64,000 nucleotides of DNA, taken from Desulfosporosinus acidiphilus SJ4. Lineage in GTDB: Bacteria > Bacillota > Desulfitobacteriia > Desulfitobacteriales > Desulfitobacteriaceae. Each line of letters begins with the position of its first letter. Within the stretch, counting starts at the first letter, position 1. This document shows, piece after piece, positions 43,754 to 53,357 of the stretch. The DNA lies in assembly GCF_000255115.2 (NCBI RefSeq), contig NC_018068.1, forward strand, positions 2,513,977-2,577,976, written 5' to 3'. The notes beneath the pieces are model-generated. The model saw nothing but the letters and a program-made list of their open reading frames with translations. It ran no database searches and was not told the origin of the DNA. The position numbers and the translations under genes are program-made.

Positions 43754-46195
43754 ATGACCGCAAATCTCAACGAATATAATCAAAAAAGAAATCTTACAAG
43801 AACCTTGGAACCGGAAGGGAGAACAGAAATAGCCCAAGCGGATCTAAGGTATGTCGTCCAGCACCATTTGGCCCGCAGAGATCACTACGATTTCCGCCTG
43901 GAATGGGACGGTACACTCTTGAGCTGGGCAGTACCCAAGGGCCCTTCCTACGATACTCGGGACAAAAGGCTTGCAATAAAGATGGAAGATCATCCTTTGG
44001 AATACAGAAACTTTGAGGGTACGATTCCCAAAGGGGAATATGGCGGCGGAATTGTTATGATCTGGGATGAAGGCAGTTGGGAACCTTACGGGGATGTAGC
44101 TGACGGGCTCCGTGCAGGTATGCTGAAGTTTGTTCTGAAAGGGCGAAGGCTTAAGGGGAAATGGGCTCTTGTGCGGTTAAAAGGTAAGGCTGAGGAGAAG
44201 CAGGATAACTGGCTGTTACTTAAAGAGAACGATGAATATACTAAAAAGGACAAAGAACTATCAGAATTCACCACCAGTATCAGAACCGGACGGACCATGA
44301 TGGAAATTGAAGATGGGGAAGAGGAAAAGTTCACGAGTAATCCCTTCAACAATACCGACGTGCAGCTTGCTAAATTAGTCAGCACGGTTCCTAAGGGTGA
44401 GGATTGGCTTTATGAGTTGAAATACGATGGTTACAGGATAATGGCGTATGTTGAAGGTAACAGCGTTCGCCTTGTTACCAGGAACGGCAATGATTATACC
44501 GAACGATTTCAGGAAGTGGTCCATTCCCTTATAGAATGGGCTGCGGGAAGGGCAATGATTTTAGATGGTGAAATGGTCATCACGGACGAAGCGGGTAAAA
44601 CGGATTTTCAAGCTTTGCAGAACTATCTAAAAAATCATCAGACTAAAAACTTGACCTATATCGTCTTTGATCTCCTGGCCTTAGATGGAGCGGACCTTCG
44701 GGGACACCGTCTAATTGACAGAAAGAAAACCCTTGAAACTTTAATGAAGGGTGCCCCCATTAATCTCCATTACAGCCGTCACATGAGAGGAAACGGCAAG
44801 GAAAGTTTCCGTGCGGCCTGTGAGGCAGACATGGAAGGGATCGTAGGTAAAAAAGCCGATTCCGTATACAGGGGAACAAGAAACGGCGACTGGATCAAAC
44901 TAAAATGCGATACGAGACAGGAATTTGTCATCGGAGGATATACTCTTACTGATAGAAAAACGAGCGGGATAAGTTCTCTGCTCCTTGGCATCTATGAAGG
45001 TGAGGAATTAGTTTATGCAGGACGTGCCGGGTCCGGACTGAGCGAAGCCGATATGAAAGAGCTGGAGGAAGAATTTACATGCCTTAAAAAAGAGGAGTCA
45101 TCTTTCCGGCCCGTCCCCAAGCCCAGGTCAAATGAAAAAATCACCTGGCTTAAGCCCTTACTGGTCGCAGAAATTAAATATGCCGAATGGACAAACGATA
45201 ATCTTTTAAGGCAAGCAAGCTTCAAAGGCCTGCGGAGGGACAAAAATCCCAGAGAAATTAAAAAGGAAAAAACGGATGAGGAAATGCCATCCCCATCATC
45301 CGGCAAAAAAGTGGAGAGAACCATGAAATCAAGCACCAACAGTATCATCATCGAAGGAATAAAGATTAGCAATCCGGACAAGGTGATCTTTACAGACTCT
45401 GAAATAACCAAAGGGGATGTGGTTAAGTATTATGCTAAGGTGGCAGAGTGCATGCTGCCCTATGTTAGACGCAGGATCCTCAGCATTGTACGCTGCCCTA
45501 AGGGCATCTCACAGACTTGCTTCTATAAAAAGCATCCGGGTCCTGGGAGTAAAGGGATCGTCACTATCCCTATTTTAACCGGCAGCGGAGAAATGGAAGA
45601 CTACTTCTATATTGAGAATATATCTGGACTGATAGCGGAAGCACAAATGGGTACCCTGGAATTTCATATCTGGGGAAGCCATGTCGACGAGCTGGAAAAG
45701 CCGGATATGATGGTATTTGATCTGGACCCCGATGAGGGGATGGAACTTAGCAGGGTGCGACAGGGTGTGCGGGATATGAAGAATATTCTTGCCGAGCTTT
45801 CCCTGAACTCATACCTTAAGACCAGCGGCGGCAAAGGGTACCACGTGGTTGTCCCTTTAAAACCTGCCGTTGCCTGGGAAGGGTTTCGCGATTTTGCCAG
45901 GCGAGTAGCCGAAGTAATGGAGAAGAAATGGCCTGACCGCTACACAAGTAATGTAAGAAAGGCTAAGCGTACTAACAAGATATTCATTGACTGGATTCGC
46001 AACGGCAGAGGCGCCACCAGCATTGCCCCGTATTCCTTGAGAGCAAGGAAAGGAGCGGGGGTATCCATGCCCATTGCGTGGGAAGAATTGGACACAGTAA
46101 CTCCTAACGGTGTCGATATGGCGGAAGCCCTCCGAAGGATCGGCGGCAATGACCCGTGGAAAGATTTCTTCCATAATAATCAACAGCTTAAATGA
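43754..46195 (+). CDS. ligD: LigD, multidomain ATP-dependent DNA ligase for non-homologous end joining
   Basis: 813 residues in the order phosphoesterase - ligase - polymerase. PE (about 20-165) has RRDHYDFRLEWDG and PKGEYGGG. The ligase (~195-510) has the adenylated Lys223 in YELKYDGYR, and EGIVGKK. POL (~535-810, AEP primase type) has the metal motif DLDPD (Asp656/658/660), KTSGGKGYHV and the C-terminal RR region. All active sites look intact. LigD works with Ku at double-strand breaks, often in spores. No ku gene lies in this window. The ribosome site is weak (AAGGAA). Confidence 0.92.
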   Translation: MTANLNEYNQKRNLTRTLEPEGRTEIAQADLRYVVQHHLARRDHYDFRLEWDGTLLSWAVPKGPSYDTRDKRLAIKMEDHPLEYRNFEGTIPKGEYGGGIVMIWDEGSWEPYGDVADGLRAGMLKFVLKGRRLKGKWALVRLKGKAEEKQDNWLLLKENDEYTKKDKELSEFTTSIRTGRTMMEIEDGEEEKFTSNPFNNTDVQLAKLVSTVPKGEDWLYELKYDGYRIMAYVEGNSVRLVTRNGNDYTERFQEVVHSLIEWAAGRAMILDGEMVITDEAGKTDFQALQNYLKNHQTKNLTYIVFDLLALDGADLRGHRLIDRKKTLETLMKGAPINLHYSRHMRGNGKESFRAACEADMEGIVGKKADSVYRGTRNGDWIKLKCDTRQEFVIGGYTLTDRKTSGISSLLLGIYEGEELVYAGRAGSGLSEADMKELEEEFTCLKKEESSFRPVPKPRSNEKITWLKPLLVAEIKYAEWTNDNLLRQASFKGLRRDKNPREIKKEKTDEEMPSPSSGKKVERTMKSSTNSIIIEGIKISNPDKVIFTDSEITKGDVVKYYAKVAECMLPYVRRRILSIVRCPKGISQTCFYKKHPGPGSKGIVTIPILTGSGEMEDYFYIENISGLIAEAQMGTLEFHIWGSHVDELEKPDMMVFDLDPDEGMELSRVRQGVRDMKNILAELSLNSYLKTSGGKGYHVVVPLKPAVAWEGFRDFARRVAEVMEKKWPDRYTSNVRKAKRTNKIFIDWIRNGRGATSIAPYSLRARKGAGVSMPIAWEELDTVTPNGVDMAEALRRIGGNDPWKDFFHNNQQLK

Positions 46196-46288
46196 AGAAG
46201 CGCGAATGGCAGTCGAAACGGTTTCCTGAAGCAAATTTCGAAATGCTTCATCATTAACTTGTTCCCCGGAGAACGTTGGCGTATTACT

Positions 46289-46600
46289 TCATAAAAGTAA
46301 ATCCCAATGTTCTTCAATTACATCGTCTCCCCAAGACGGATTTTTATGGGTTTTGGTTATTTTGAATCCTTTGCTTGCATAAATATGCCTAGCCGCTTCA
46401 AGAAAACAAATCGTTTCAAGAAAAACTTGTTTATAGCCTTTTTCTCGGCAAAAGGCCAGAGCCATATCAACAAGTTTGCGCCCCAAACCCGCACCGCGAG
46501 TTTCAGGCTCAAGCAGGAAATATCTTAATTGAGCGATTCCTTCATCTGCCTGAGCTATCACAATGCTTCGTTCATTGCAATTTGGCAGATAATAACTTAC
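46289..46600 (-). pseudogene. GNAT acetyltransferase, 5'-truncated
   Basis: The segment from IVIAQADEGIAQLRYFLLEP through ETRGAGLGRKLVDMAL (acetyl-CoA loop) and FLEAARHIYASKGFKI to EEHWDLLL is the C-terminal two thirds of a GNAT domain, like that fused to MarR regulators. The frame continues upstream to 46687 but is made of a long hairpin (46614-46652) and unrelated codons. No plausible N-terminal beta-alpha region or ribosome site is present, so it is likely inactive. Confidence 0.6.
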
Positions 46601-46613
46601 ATTAGATGAACAA

Positions 46614-46652
46614 ACACCTTTACCTGTTTCTATATCAAACAGGTAAAGGTGT
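46614..46652. terminator. Perfect 16-bp hairpin, possible terminator
   Basis: ACACCTTTACCTGTTT (46614-46629) and AAACAGGTAAAGGTGT (46637-46652) pair without mismatch around a 7-base loop. Leftward it lies 100 bases beyond the flavodoxin stop and may end that transcript. Rightward it precedes a GGGGGAGG site and a 12-codon open frame (46674-46712) that may be the start of a lost gene. Confidence 0.5.
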
Positions 46653-46755
46653 ATTTCTTTTGGGGGAGGAACTATGAAAAAAGCCAAGCACCGAAAGTGT
46701 ATGAGTTTTTAGAGACTTTTGATTTATTCTTAATGACAGTTATGATTGAGCTTAA

Positions 46756-47319
46756 TTAACTTAGTTTTCGCCCCAGTTCTTCGGCTTGCTCTAAAACTCC
46801 TTGTTGTTTTAAGATATCATCTTTATTCGTTAAATTACCCGTTATTATATTTCCGACATTCTTCATTTTAAATGAACCGTTAAAGAGCTGATTGAGGTAC
46901 TCCGTAACATTTCCGAATGCTTCTGCTGGTGCACCATTACAAGTAACCGTCATATATTTTTTCCCTGGCAAGTATCTTGCAGTATGATTGGACCGTCTAT
47001 AGAAAGTAAATAATCTGTCGAGAAAATTCTTCGTGATCCCGCTCAATTGCAGCATATAGACCGGCGTCCCCACAATAATGCAGTCTGCATCCGCTATTTT
47101 TGGTAAAAGGGTGGTCATCTTGTCATTTATTGCACAATATTCGACTTTATTTGCCTGACATGAGTCACAGGCTTTGCATCCCACATTATCAAGCTCCGAT
47201 AAATAATAAACTTCAACCGCATGCCCATTCTCTTTAAGGCCCGTGCAAATAGAATTAACAATTTTCGAGGTGTTTCCACCTTTCCTAGGACTTCCAACGA
47301 AAGCCATTACTTTCATCAT
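46756..47319 (-). CDS. Flavodoxin-fold NAD(P)H-dependent FMN reductase (iron-sulfur flavoprotein type)
   Basis: 187 residues from ATG 47319 (AGGGAGG upstream). The N-terminal FVGSPRKGGNTSKIVNSI is the FMN phosphate loop of NADPH-dependent FMN reductases. CKACDSCQANKVEYC resembles the cysteine cluster of iron-sulfur flavoproteins, and VGTPVYMLQLSGITKNFLDR follows. It likely transfers electrons to small acceptors. An ISNCY-like element is inserted 40 bases upstream, so its native promoter may be displaced. Confidence 0.85.
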   Translation of the reverse strand: MMKVMAFVGSPRKGGNTSKIVNSICTGLKENGHAVEVYYLSELDNVGCKACDSCQANKVEYCAINDKMTTLLPKIADADCIIVGTPVYMLQLSGITKNFLDRLFTFYRRSNHTARYLPGKKYMTVTCNGAPAEAFGNVTEYLNQLFNGSFKMKNVGNIITGNLTNKDDILKQQGVLEQAEELGRKLS

Positions 47320-47365
47320 TTCTTTCCTCCCTGATGTCATCTAATAATGTAAATCTTCTTAATTA

Positions 47366-49011
47366 GATTCCCCTGAAAAAGTCGGTTAAAAAATACTCGT
47401 TTTAAACTCGTCTGGAAACAACATAGTTTTTAAGCTTTATACTCAAATACCCCTTGCCATTTCTCGGTTTCCTCTAAATCAGGGCCGCTATTCGTCTCAA
47501 ATTGTAGGTTAATATCCCAAATCCCACCCAGGTACTTACACCTTGGTGGCCTCGGGACAGACTTCTCCCTAGACCATATTTCCGTTTCAAAATGCTTATG
47601 GTACCTTCTCCGCCAGCTCTCCAAGCTTGCAATCGTCGGAACCATCTCTGCTTTTCGTGAGATGCCTGTGCTTTACTCTTCTTGCCCTTTTTAGGCATCG
47701 ATATTCGTTTGATTCCTAGGTCAGTCAGTTCTTTTTGGTTCTTACCGCTGCTGTAACCTCTGTCGGTAGCGATTGAATATGGCACTTTTCCTGTTTTAGA
47801 AATATGACGTTTAACAGTTTCTACCAAAAGACTGTCATCACTAGGATTTCCAACATGAACTTTATAATCGGTTATAATGCGGTCTTCATTTTCTGTGATC
47901 TCTGTTTTATAGCCAAACTCTGTCGGACTCTTTAATTTCCCTTTTTGAATCGGCCGTGCATCTGGATCATGAAGACTAATCACTCGATTCGAAATGTGGG
48001 TGTTTCCGCCGTTGACTTTTAGTGTTTGATTCACAATTTTGTCGGCGGTGACTATGACCTTATCGAGTTTCTCAATCTTGCGTTTTGTAGTGTTGCTCAT
48101 CTGCTCGCCTAGAGCTTCTTCGGCTTTATCCATAATCTGATGGGCGTTAGTCATAGTTTCAATGGCTTTATCAACTAATTTATCGGTAATCTTACGAACT
48201 TCTTCAACAGCCTGATGATTACGCCGCTTAAGTGTTTTACCGATTTCCAAAATTCGCTTCTTCGCTGAACGACAGCGTTCAATCATCTTGGGCATCGTCG
48301 AACCCGCAGTTTCTCGAAGGCTTTGAGCTTGGCGTGTTATCGATTTAATAGCATCGGCCAAGAGCTGAGCATCCGTAGGGTAATGAATATTGGATTCCGT
48401 CACCGTTGTGTCCGTGCGAAGTCTCCGGCTCCGAGTAATCTTGTCTTGAGAAGCCTTAACAACGAGAGCTTCATTAAGCTGTTCAACGATGTCTTCTCCA
48501 TACTTTTGAGTCAGTTTAATCAAGGTCGTACTATGAGGAACTGTCGCATCTAAGTTAATTCGACAAAAGCGACGCCATTTAATGCTGTCACTAACCTCTG
48601 CAACGAGAGTTTCATAACCAAACTCATAACGGAACTTAAGGTACATGAGACGAAGAAAGGTTTCGACAGGAACTGTCGGTCGGCCAATACGTATATTCCA
48701 ACGAGAAAGGAAAGGCCGCATAAATTTCTCATCATCCAGAAGTTCATCGATAGTCTTTAATTCCTTGCTTAGTTCTAGAACTTGCTCAGGTAAAGCAAAA
48801 TCCCAAATAGTAAGTTGCTCATTGTGAAGACGTAACATTTTTTGACCCCCTGAAAGGATTTTTTCACCCTCTTGGAGAATCTAAAAACTAGGAATTCTCC
48901 AAAAGGGTAGTAGAATTTGGTTGCTTGTCACTTCTAAATTTCTACCAAATCCTTGGGAATTCCTTTTATTTTGGCCATTTTGAAAATATCGGTTAGTTTT
49001 TCAGGGGAATC
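47366..49011 (-). mobile_element. ISNCY-like insertion sequence with 15-bp inverted ends
   Basis: A 1646-bp element. Ends GATTCCCCTGAAAAA (47366-47380) and its exact reverse complement (48997-49011), both flanked by TAATTA (47360-47365 and 49012-49017), a probable 6-bp target duplication. One intact transposase lies inside. A long inverted repeat, TTGGAGAAT with ATTCTCCAA (about 48873-48903), sits just upstream of the transposase start. Confidence 0.8.
47474..48838 (-). CDS. ISNCY-type DDE transposase
   Basis: 454 residues. The N-terminal DUF772-like region has RIGRPTVPVETFLRLMYLKFRYEFGYE (split in the alignment of the family), then HSTTLIKLTQKYG. TDTTVTESNIHYPTD carries the first catalytic Asp. 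A long helical insert rich in Lys/Glu (about 165-275) precedes VHVGNPSDDSLLVETV, ATDRGYSSGKNQ (second Asp) and GGEGTISILKRKYGLGRS (catalytic Glu). The frame is intact. The insert and motif spacing suggest ISNCY rather than classical IS5. Confidence 0.8.
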   Translation of the reverse strand: MLRLHNEQLTIWDFALPEQVLELSKELKTIDELLDDEKFMRPFLSRWNIRIGRPTVPVETFLRLMYLKFRYEFGYETLVAEVSDSIKWRRFCRINLDATVPHSTTLIKLTQKYGEDIVEQLNEALVVKASQDKITRSRRLRTDTTVTESNIHYPTDAQLLADAIKSITRQAQSLRETAGSTMPKMIERCRSAKKRILEIGKTLKRRNHQAVEEVRKITDKLVDKAIETMTNAHQIMDKAEEALGEQMSNTTKRKIEKLDKVIVTADKIVNQTLKVNGGNTHISNRVISLHDPDARPIQKGKLKSPTEFGYKTEITENEDRIITDYKVHVGNPSDDSLLVETVKRHISKTGKVPYSIATDRGYSSGKNQKELTDLGIKRISMPKKGKKSKAQASHEKQRWFRRLQAWRAGGEGTISILKRKYGLGRSLSRGHQGVSTWVGFGILTYNLRRIAALI

Positions 49012-49017
49012 TAATTA

Positions 49018-49386
49018 CGGAGCTGCTTGGACTAGAAGGCATGAATGAGATGCCCGCTAGTCAAGGGCTATATTTATTATAAAAGTTCTTAGATTATGAT
49101 ATTTGCCTATTTCACTTTTCTTTTTGCCTAATTCTCCAGAGCTTTTTTTGATCCCCGTTGTACTTATGCCAGAAGAAAGTATACTGCTGAAAATAGCATT
49201 TTCTTTTCTGGTAAATAAATTTTCCATTCATCGGCGATGCCGCTTAGCGACATGCAGTGAGATCGTACAAATAAATGCCCGCTGCCTTTCGATAGCGAGC
49301 ATAATAGAAAGCGTAAATCCGATTAACTTTAGGAAAAACAGAAGGGATTCAAATATTGTGGACCAAACATATTGCCGTTGTCTAGG
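49018..49386. other. Gap between the ISNCY element and the AraC gene
   Basis: No supported gene. A 102-codon open frame on the plus strand lacks a ribosome site and looks random. The AraC gene ends into this region without a clear terminator. Confidence 0.4.
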
Positions 49387-50343
49387 TCACTCCGATCTCT
49401 GGGATTGTTGACGCAATCTGGCTATATCTCTTCTGGGTGAGGCTCCGAAAAAAACACTGTAATCACGGCTAAACTGAGAATTACTCACGTATCCTACTAT
49501 TCTACAAGCCGTCGTTGCATCCATTTCGCGGGAAAGCATCAAGCGCCTTGCTTCCTGTAAACGTAATGCTTTTTGATATTGCATGGGGGTCATCGATGTA
49601 ACAGCTTTAAAATGATCATGGAAAGATGATACACTCATATGTGTCAGCTCAGCCAAATCCGTAACTTTAACAGACTGAGAATAATTTTCACGAAGCCAGG
49701 CGATCGCCTCTGCAACTTGATGTACATCTGAGTCTGCAAAACCCATTTCGGCAACATGAATGCCAATTGGACTGCGAAGAAGGCGGATTAAAATTTCGTC
49801 CATAATAAGGGGGCTAAGCAATTCAACATCGCCGGGTTTTTCCAGGCATTCCAGCAACCTCGTTACTGCGTTGACAAAGCTCACATCAGCATTTACTACG
49901 TAACCTGCACTCCATTGACGAATCGGTGGAAGGCCATGAGGATATACTTTCAAAACTAGCTCTGCAATTCTTTGAGGGCTTAAATCCAGCCTGACAGCGA
50001 GAAGAGGTTCGGCCTTGCTGGCCTTTATGGCCTTTAGTGCAACTGGCAGGGCGACAGGATGCATCAACATTTGAGATTTTTCGATTTGGTATGTCTCCTG
50101 TCCCACTGTGATGGATTTTGCTCCTTGTGCAACTATCCCCAAAGAAGGTAAGTAGAGAGTCTTTATGCAGTCCACGTTTATACTTGAATAACGTGCAACA
50201 TATAAACCTGAGATGGGAAGGGGTCTAACACCATCATAAGGAGCAACGGTTAATAACAGACGTGAAAGCCGCGCCATTTCTGCTTCAATTGATTTCTCAG
50301 TATTATCTGGGGCAGGAAGAATGGAGTGATTATTTGCATTCAA
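49387..50343 (-). CDS. AraC-family transcriptional regulator with AraC_N domain
   Basis: 318 residues. The N-terminal effector region (PSLGIVAQGAKSITVGQETYQ and VALPVALKAIKASKAEPLLAVRLDL) is the AraC_N type. The C-terminal double helix-turn-helix (about 215-310) has VTDLAELTHMSVSSFHDHFKAVTSMTP and ACRIVGYVSNSQFSRDYSVFFG. Relatives such as YqhC control aldehyde reductases or oxidoreductases, often encoded next door. No such target is left beside it here; the IS element is on that side. Confidence 0.88.
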   Translation of the reverse strand: MNANNHSILPAPDNTEKSIEAEMARLSRLLLTVAPYDGVRPLPISGLYVARYSSINVDCIKTLYLPSLGIVAQGAKSITVGQETYQIEKSQMLMHPVALPVALKAIKASKAEPLLAVRLDLSPQRIAELVLKVYPHGLPPIRQWSAGYVVNADVSFVNAVTRLLECLEKPGDVELLSPLIMDEILIRLLRSPIGIHVAEMGFADSDVHQVAEAIAWLRENYSQSVKVTDLAELTHMSVSSFHDHFKAVTSMTPMQYQKALRLQEARRLMLSREMDATTACRIVGYVSNSQFSRDYSVFFGASPRRDIARLRQQSQRSE

Positions 50344-50436
50344 AATTTGAAAACAGCTCCTTATGGTGATATTTGGAATGCCTTTGCCTAAGATCTTTCT
50401 TCATTGATTATGCAAATTATAAAACTAATAGCAAGA

Positions 50437-50486
50437 AAAATGAAGTGTCGGTCAAAGTATGAATAATTCGACCAACACTTCATTTT
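50437..50486. terminator. Hairpin between the chemoreceptor and AraC genes
   Basis: A 17-base inverted repeat (50437-50453 with 50470-50486, one mismatch) of AAAATGAAGTGT-GGTC type, followed leftward by a T-rich tail. It likely ends the chemoreceptor transcript, about 150 bases past its stop. It could also be an operator for the araC-type gene. Confidence 0.55.
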
Positions 50487-50640
50487 AATATCTAAGTAAT
50501 TTGCAGGAAGTTTGAAGATTTTGTGAGCATAAAACTGCATTTGCAGCTAGGGAGAAAATTGAAACAAAAGATGGCTCGATTATCGATAACACCTTAGTAT
50601 CTCAATAACGTGATACTCGTCAAGTATCATTTAAATATAT

Positions 50641-51984
50641 TTAAGCGACCTTAAATTTTTGGGCTGAATCTTGGAGCGATTGTGCTGCAGCTTGCAGTTC
50701 CTCCGAGAGGATATTTATCTCTTGCATTGAATTCATCTGTTCTGTACTGCTTATAGCAACAGCCATTGTTTGATCGGTGGTCTCTTTTATGATGTTATCA
50801 ATATTACCAATTTCAGAGAATATTTTATTCGAGTTGGTGGAAATATACTGGGAAAACTGTGATACTTCTTTTATTTGCTGATTTACAATTTCAGTGCTTT
50901 TCATAATCCTGTTAAAAGCTTCTTGAGCTTCCTTAATAATCATAGTACCCTCGTTGACAACATCTTTTTCGGCGCTCATACTGGCGATTGCTCGGTCAAC
51001 ATTGACCTTTATGCCTTGAATGATTTGTTCAATCTGAGCGCTGGACTGTTTTGATTGCTCTGCTAATTTCCGAACTTCTTCTGCAACAACATTAAATCCT
51101 TGCCCGTGTTCTCCGGCTCTAGCCGCTTCGATGGCAGCATTGAGAGCAAGCAAGTTTGTTTGCCCTGCTATGGATTTAATGGTTTCCACAATCTCACCAA
51201 TCGATGAGGATTTCTCGCCGAGTTCGGAAATTATTGTCCCAGTTTCTTCAACCGTTTGATGAATATGCTTCATTTGTACCCCTGTTTTCCTAATCGCTTG
51301 ATCTCCGTCTTTAGCAAGGAGCAAAGCCTGAGAGGCGGCTTCGTTTGCCAGAAAAACACTGCTGTCAATTTGGCCGATGCCTTCTGACATAGCTTGAACT
51401 GCTAATTGGATCGCTTGAATACTATTTGTTTGATTCTCATTCTGGGAACTTTGAGCTATTTGCTCTATCGACGAAGCGACTTGTTGTGCAGCCAGTGCTG
51501 TAGCTTCTGCCCGATCTCTTAGGACAATTGCGGATTCATAGAAGGTGTCAGCTCCCGAAAGAATTCCACTTACTAACGATCGGAAATTTTGTAACATAGT
51601 ATTTAAAGAGATGCAGAGTTGCCCTATTTCGTCTTTTTCCGTGAGGCAATAAAGTTGAGGAGTTAAGTCTCCTTTTGCTAACGTTTCAGCAAATTCTACT
51701 GAACGCTGCAGGGGAGTTGAGGTAAGAAAAGAAATATAAAGACCATAAAGAAAAATTAATAAACTTGCTAATGTCGTTACTAGTAATAGAGTTCCAATAT
51801 GGGCCACTAAATTATCTCCTTTTACGGCTAAGTAGTAAGCAAAACCGCCGCCAGAAAGGTTGATAATAGCACTAATTGAAAAAGCAAGAGTTAGCTTATG
51901 AGAGAGTGAGAGGTTAAACCACCAACGGATAATTCGACTCTTTAAAACAAGAAACCTACTCAAACGGTCAAGAAAATCTGACAT
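50641..51984 (-). CDS. Methyl-accepting chemotaxis protein without a large sensor domain
   Basis: 447 residues. Two membrane helices (about 30-52 and 62-86) are separated by a loop of only ~10 residues, followed by HAMP (~88-145) and the long signalling coiled coil with the hairpin tip [29 protein letters not shown] (split, about 260-290). The C-terminal coil ends [14 protein letters not shown]. With almost no extracellular part, it must sense inside the membrane or through a partner, as energy-taxis receptors do. It has no other chemotaxis genes nearby. Confidence 0.9.
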   Translation of the reverse strand: MSDFLDRLSRFLVLKSRIIRWWFNLSLSHKLTLAFSISAIINLSGGGFAYYLAVKGDNLVAHIGTLLLVTTLASLLIFLYGLYISFLTSTPLQRSVEFAETLAKGDLTPQLYCLTEKDEIGQLCISLNTMLQNFRSLVSGILSGADTFYESAIVLRDRAEATALAAQQVASSIEQIAQSSQNENQTNSIQAIQLAVQAMSEGIGQIDSSVFLANEAASQALLLAKDGDQAIRKTGVQMKHIHQTVEETGTIISELGEKSSSIGEIVETIKSIAGQTNLLALNAAIEAARAGEHGQGFNVVAEEVRKLAEQSKQSSAQIEQIIQGIKVNVDRAIASMSAEKDVVNEGTMIIKEAQEAFNRIMKSTEIVNQQIKEVSQFSQYISTNSNKIFSEIGNIDNIIKETTDQTMAVAISSTEQMNSMQEINILSEELQAAAQSLQDSAQKFKVA

Positions 51985-52176
51985 ATAAAAGCCCCCTAAA
52001 TTTCATGGAATATGATTGTAATTAAACTTTAATTAATGGAGTGTAGACAATTTGAAATATTAAGAAATGCCTTAACTGTAAAGTTCTATATTAATGTGAG
52101 AAATCCTTTAGAAGATATTAAAAACATCTTAAAGGGTATTAACCATAACTTTCCTGATGTTTTTTGAACATAAACT

Positions 52177-52437
52177 TGTTATAATGAAATTCCTTCAAAC
52201 CTGCGTTGTGCGAAGATTTGATTTGGTTTTGATCCTATTTAAATTTCGGGAATTTAATAAACTTATCTGACTAGGTCAGGCCTCCACTGTTAGGGGAAGA
52301 CTAAAAAGTAAGGTGAAAATGCCCACCTGCGAGAGCGGGGTTAAAAACCAAATGATCTAAACGGCTTTGCGGGTATTGAAAAAGAACAAAATGTTATATA
52401 AAAAATCCGAAGCGACTTGATGCTTCGGATTTTTTTA
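52177..52437 (+). ncRNA. Candidate structured non-coding RNA, copy 1
   Basis: An extended -10 box, TGTTATAAT (52177-52185), is followed by ~215 bases without a gene and a strong terminator (AATCCGAAGC with GCTTCGGATT, 52404-52431, then T7). A 45-base core at 52329-52373 (GCGAGAGCGGGG ... CTAAACGGCTTTG) recurs at 54751. Within it AGAGC can pair with GCTTT. An AGGTG/CACCT hairpin lies just before. The next gene downstream is convergent, so this is a stand-alone transcript. I do not recognise it as any known riboswitch. Confidence 0.5.
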
Positions 52438-52462
52438 TTTACACCTTGCTCGGAAGCTTAGC

Positions 52463-53114
52463 TCAAGAAGAGAGGTCAAATCTTGCAGTTTCTTTACCAT
52501 TGAATTTCAAGAAGCCACTTAATTCTCCTGTATGATACAGTGAAAGCCTGTGCAAGGCACGGGTGCAGGCTACATAGAGTAATTTGCGGTCAAATTCACT
52601 GGAATAATTCTCTGCCGAAGCCTGATATAGAAGTACTACGTCAAATTCTAATCCCTTGGCCATATAAACAGAAGCTATTGTTACTCCCTTATTTAAGGTT
52701 ATATCGTCGGCGGTAACAAGATTAACCTTAGTGTATTTTGTTTGAACTATTTCCTCCGGAAATAAGTCTCTCGAGCTGTGCGCTTCGTCCCTCAGGATTT
52801 AGTTTATCTGAAATAAAACTATGAGCAATTGACTCAAAGGTGGTCTGCTGGACGTTTTCTTCCCCGAGTTCCGGCAAAGTAGTTGATATATATTGATTAA
52901 GAATATCATTAGGAGAAATTATCATAAAATTCGAGGAACTTAAGCCTGAGCCAAGTCCATGATAGAGAAGGAAAGCAATCCGGTGCATAGCAATCGAAGT
53001 TTTGCCGCTCCCGGCTGCGCCTTGAACTATTAGAAGTTCGGTTTCAACATCACGTATGATCATATCCTGCTCTCGTTGAATTGTTTCAACAATAATTCTC
53101 ATCCACCGGAACAT
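52463..53114 (-). pseudogene. HelD-like UvrD-family helicase with a large internal deletion
   Basis: The right part (52728-53114) encodes the Walker A domain, IQREQDMIIRD then IVQGAAGSGKTSIAMHRIAFLL. It then shifts frame at about 52730 into VNLVTADDITLNKG and the C-terminal helicase motifs YMAKGLEFDVV and LLYVACTRALH. About 400-500 central residues and ~200 N-terminal residues of HelD are missing, so the RNA-polymerase-recycling helicase cannot be made. Confidence 0.8.
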
Positions 53115-53348
53115 ATGAATTTTCCTGGGATTTAGTTTTTATTGACTGATCTATGCAGGAAACTTAGGGTAAATTGTGGAATTAGTTTTCAGAAAAGACT
53201 TTTCCAAATCAATTAAGTGGTCATTTCAGCCAAGTATCGAGCCATAATCGCCACGCCAATTCCGTACTGTTAAGTTCAAGAAGTAATAACCACTTCAAAA
53301 AAAGCTGGCCAGAAGTCAAGTTCCAAGCGCACTATGAAATGAGAGGAG
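53115..53348. other. Gap upstream of the Fe-S protein gene
   Basis: No gene seen; this is the probable promoter region of the rightward gene at 53358. Confidence 0.3.
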
Positions 53349-53357
53349 ATGATCTTA

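Noticed and set aside
49103-49411. 102-codon open frame beside the ISNCY element
   Set aside because: No ribosome site and random-looking composition.
52260-52376. A c-di-GMP, FMN, glycine or THF riboswitch at RNA copy 1
   Set aside because: None of the conserved blocks of these classes is present in the right order; left as unknown.
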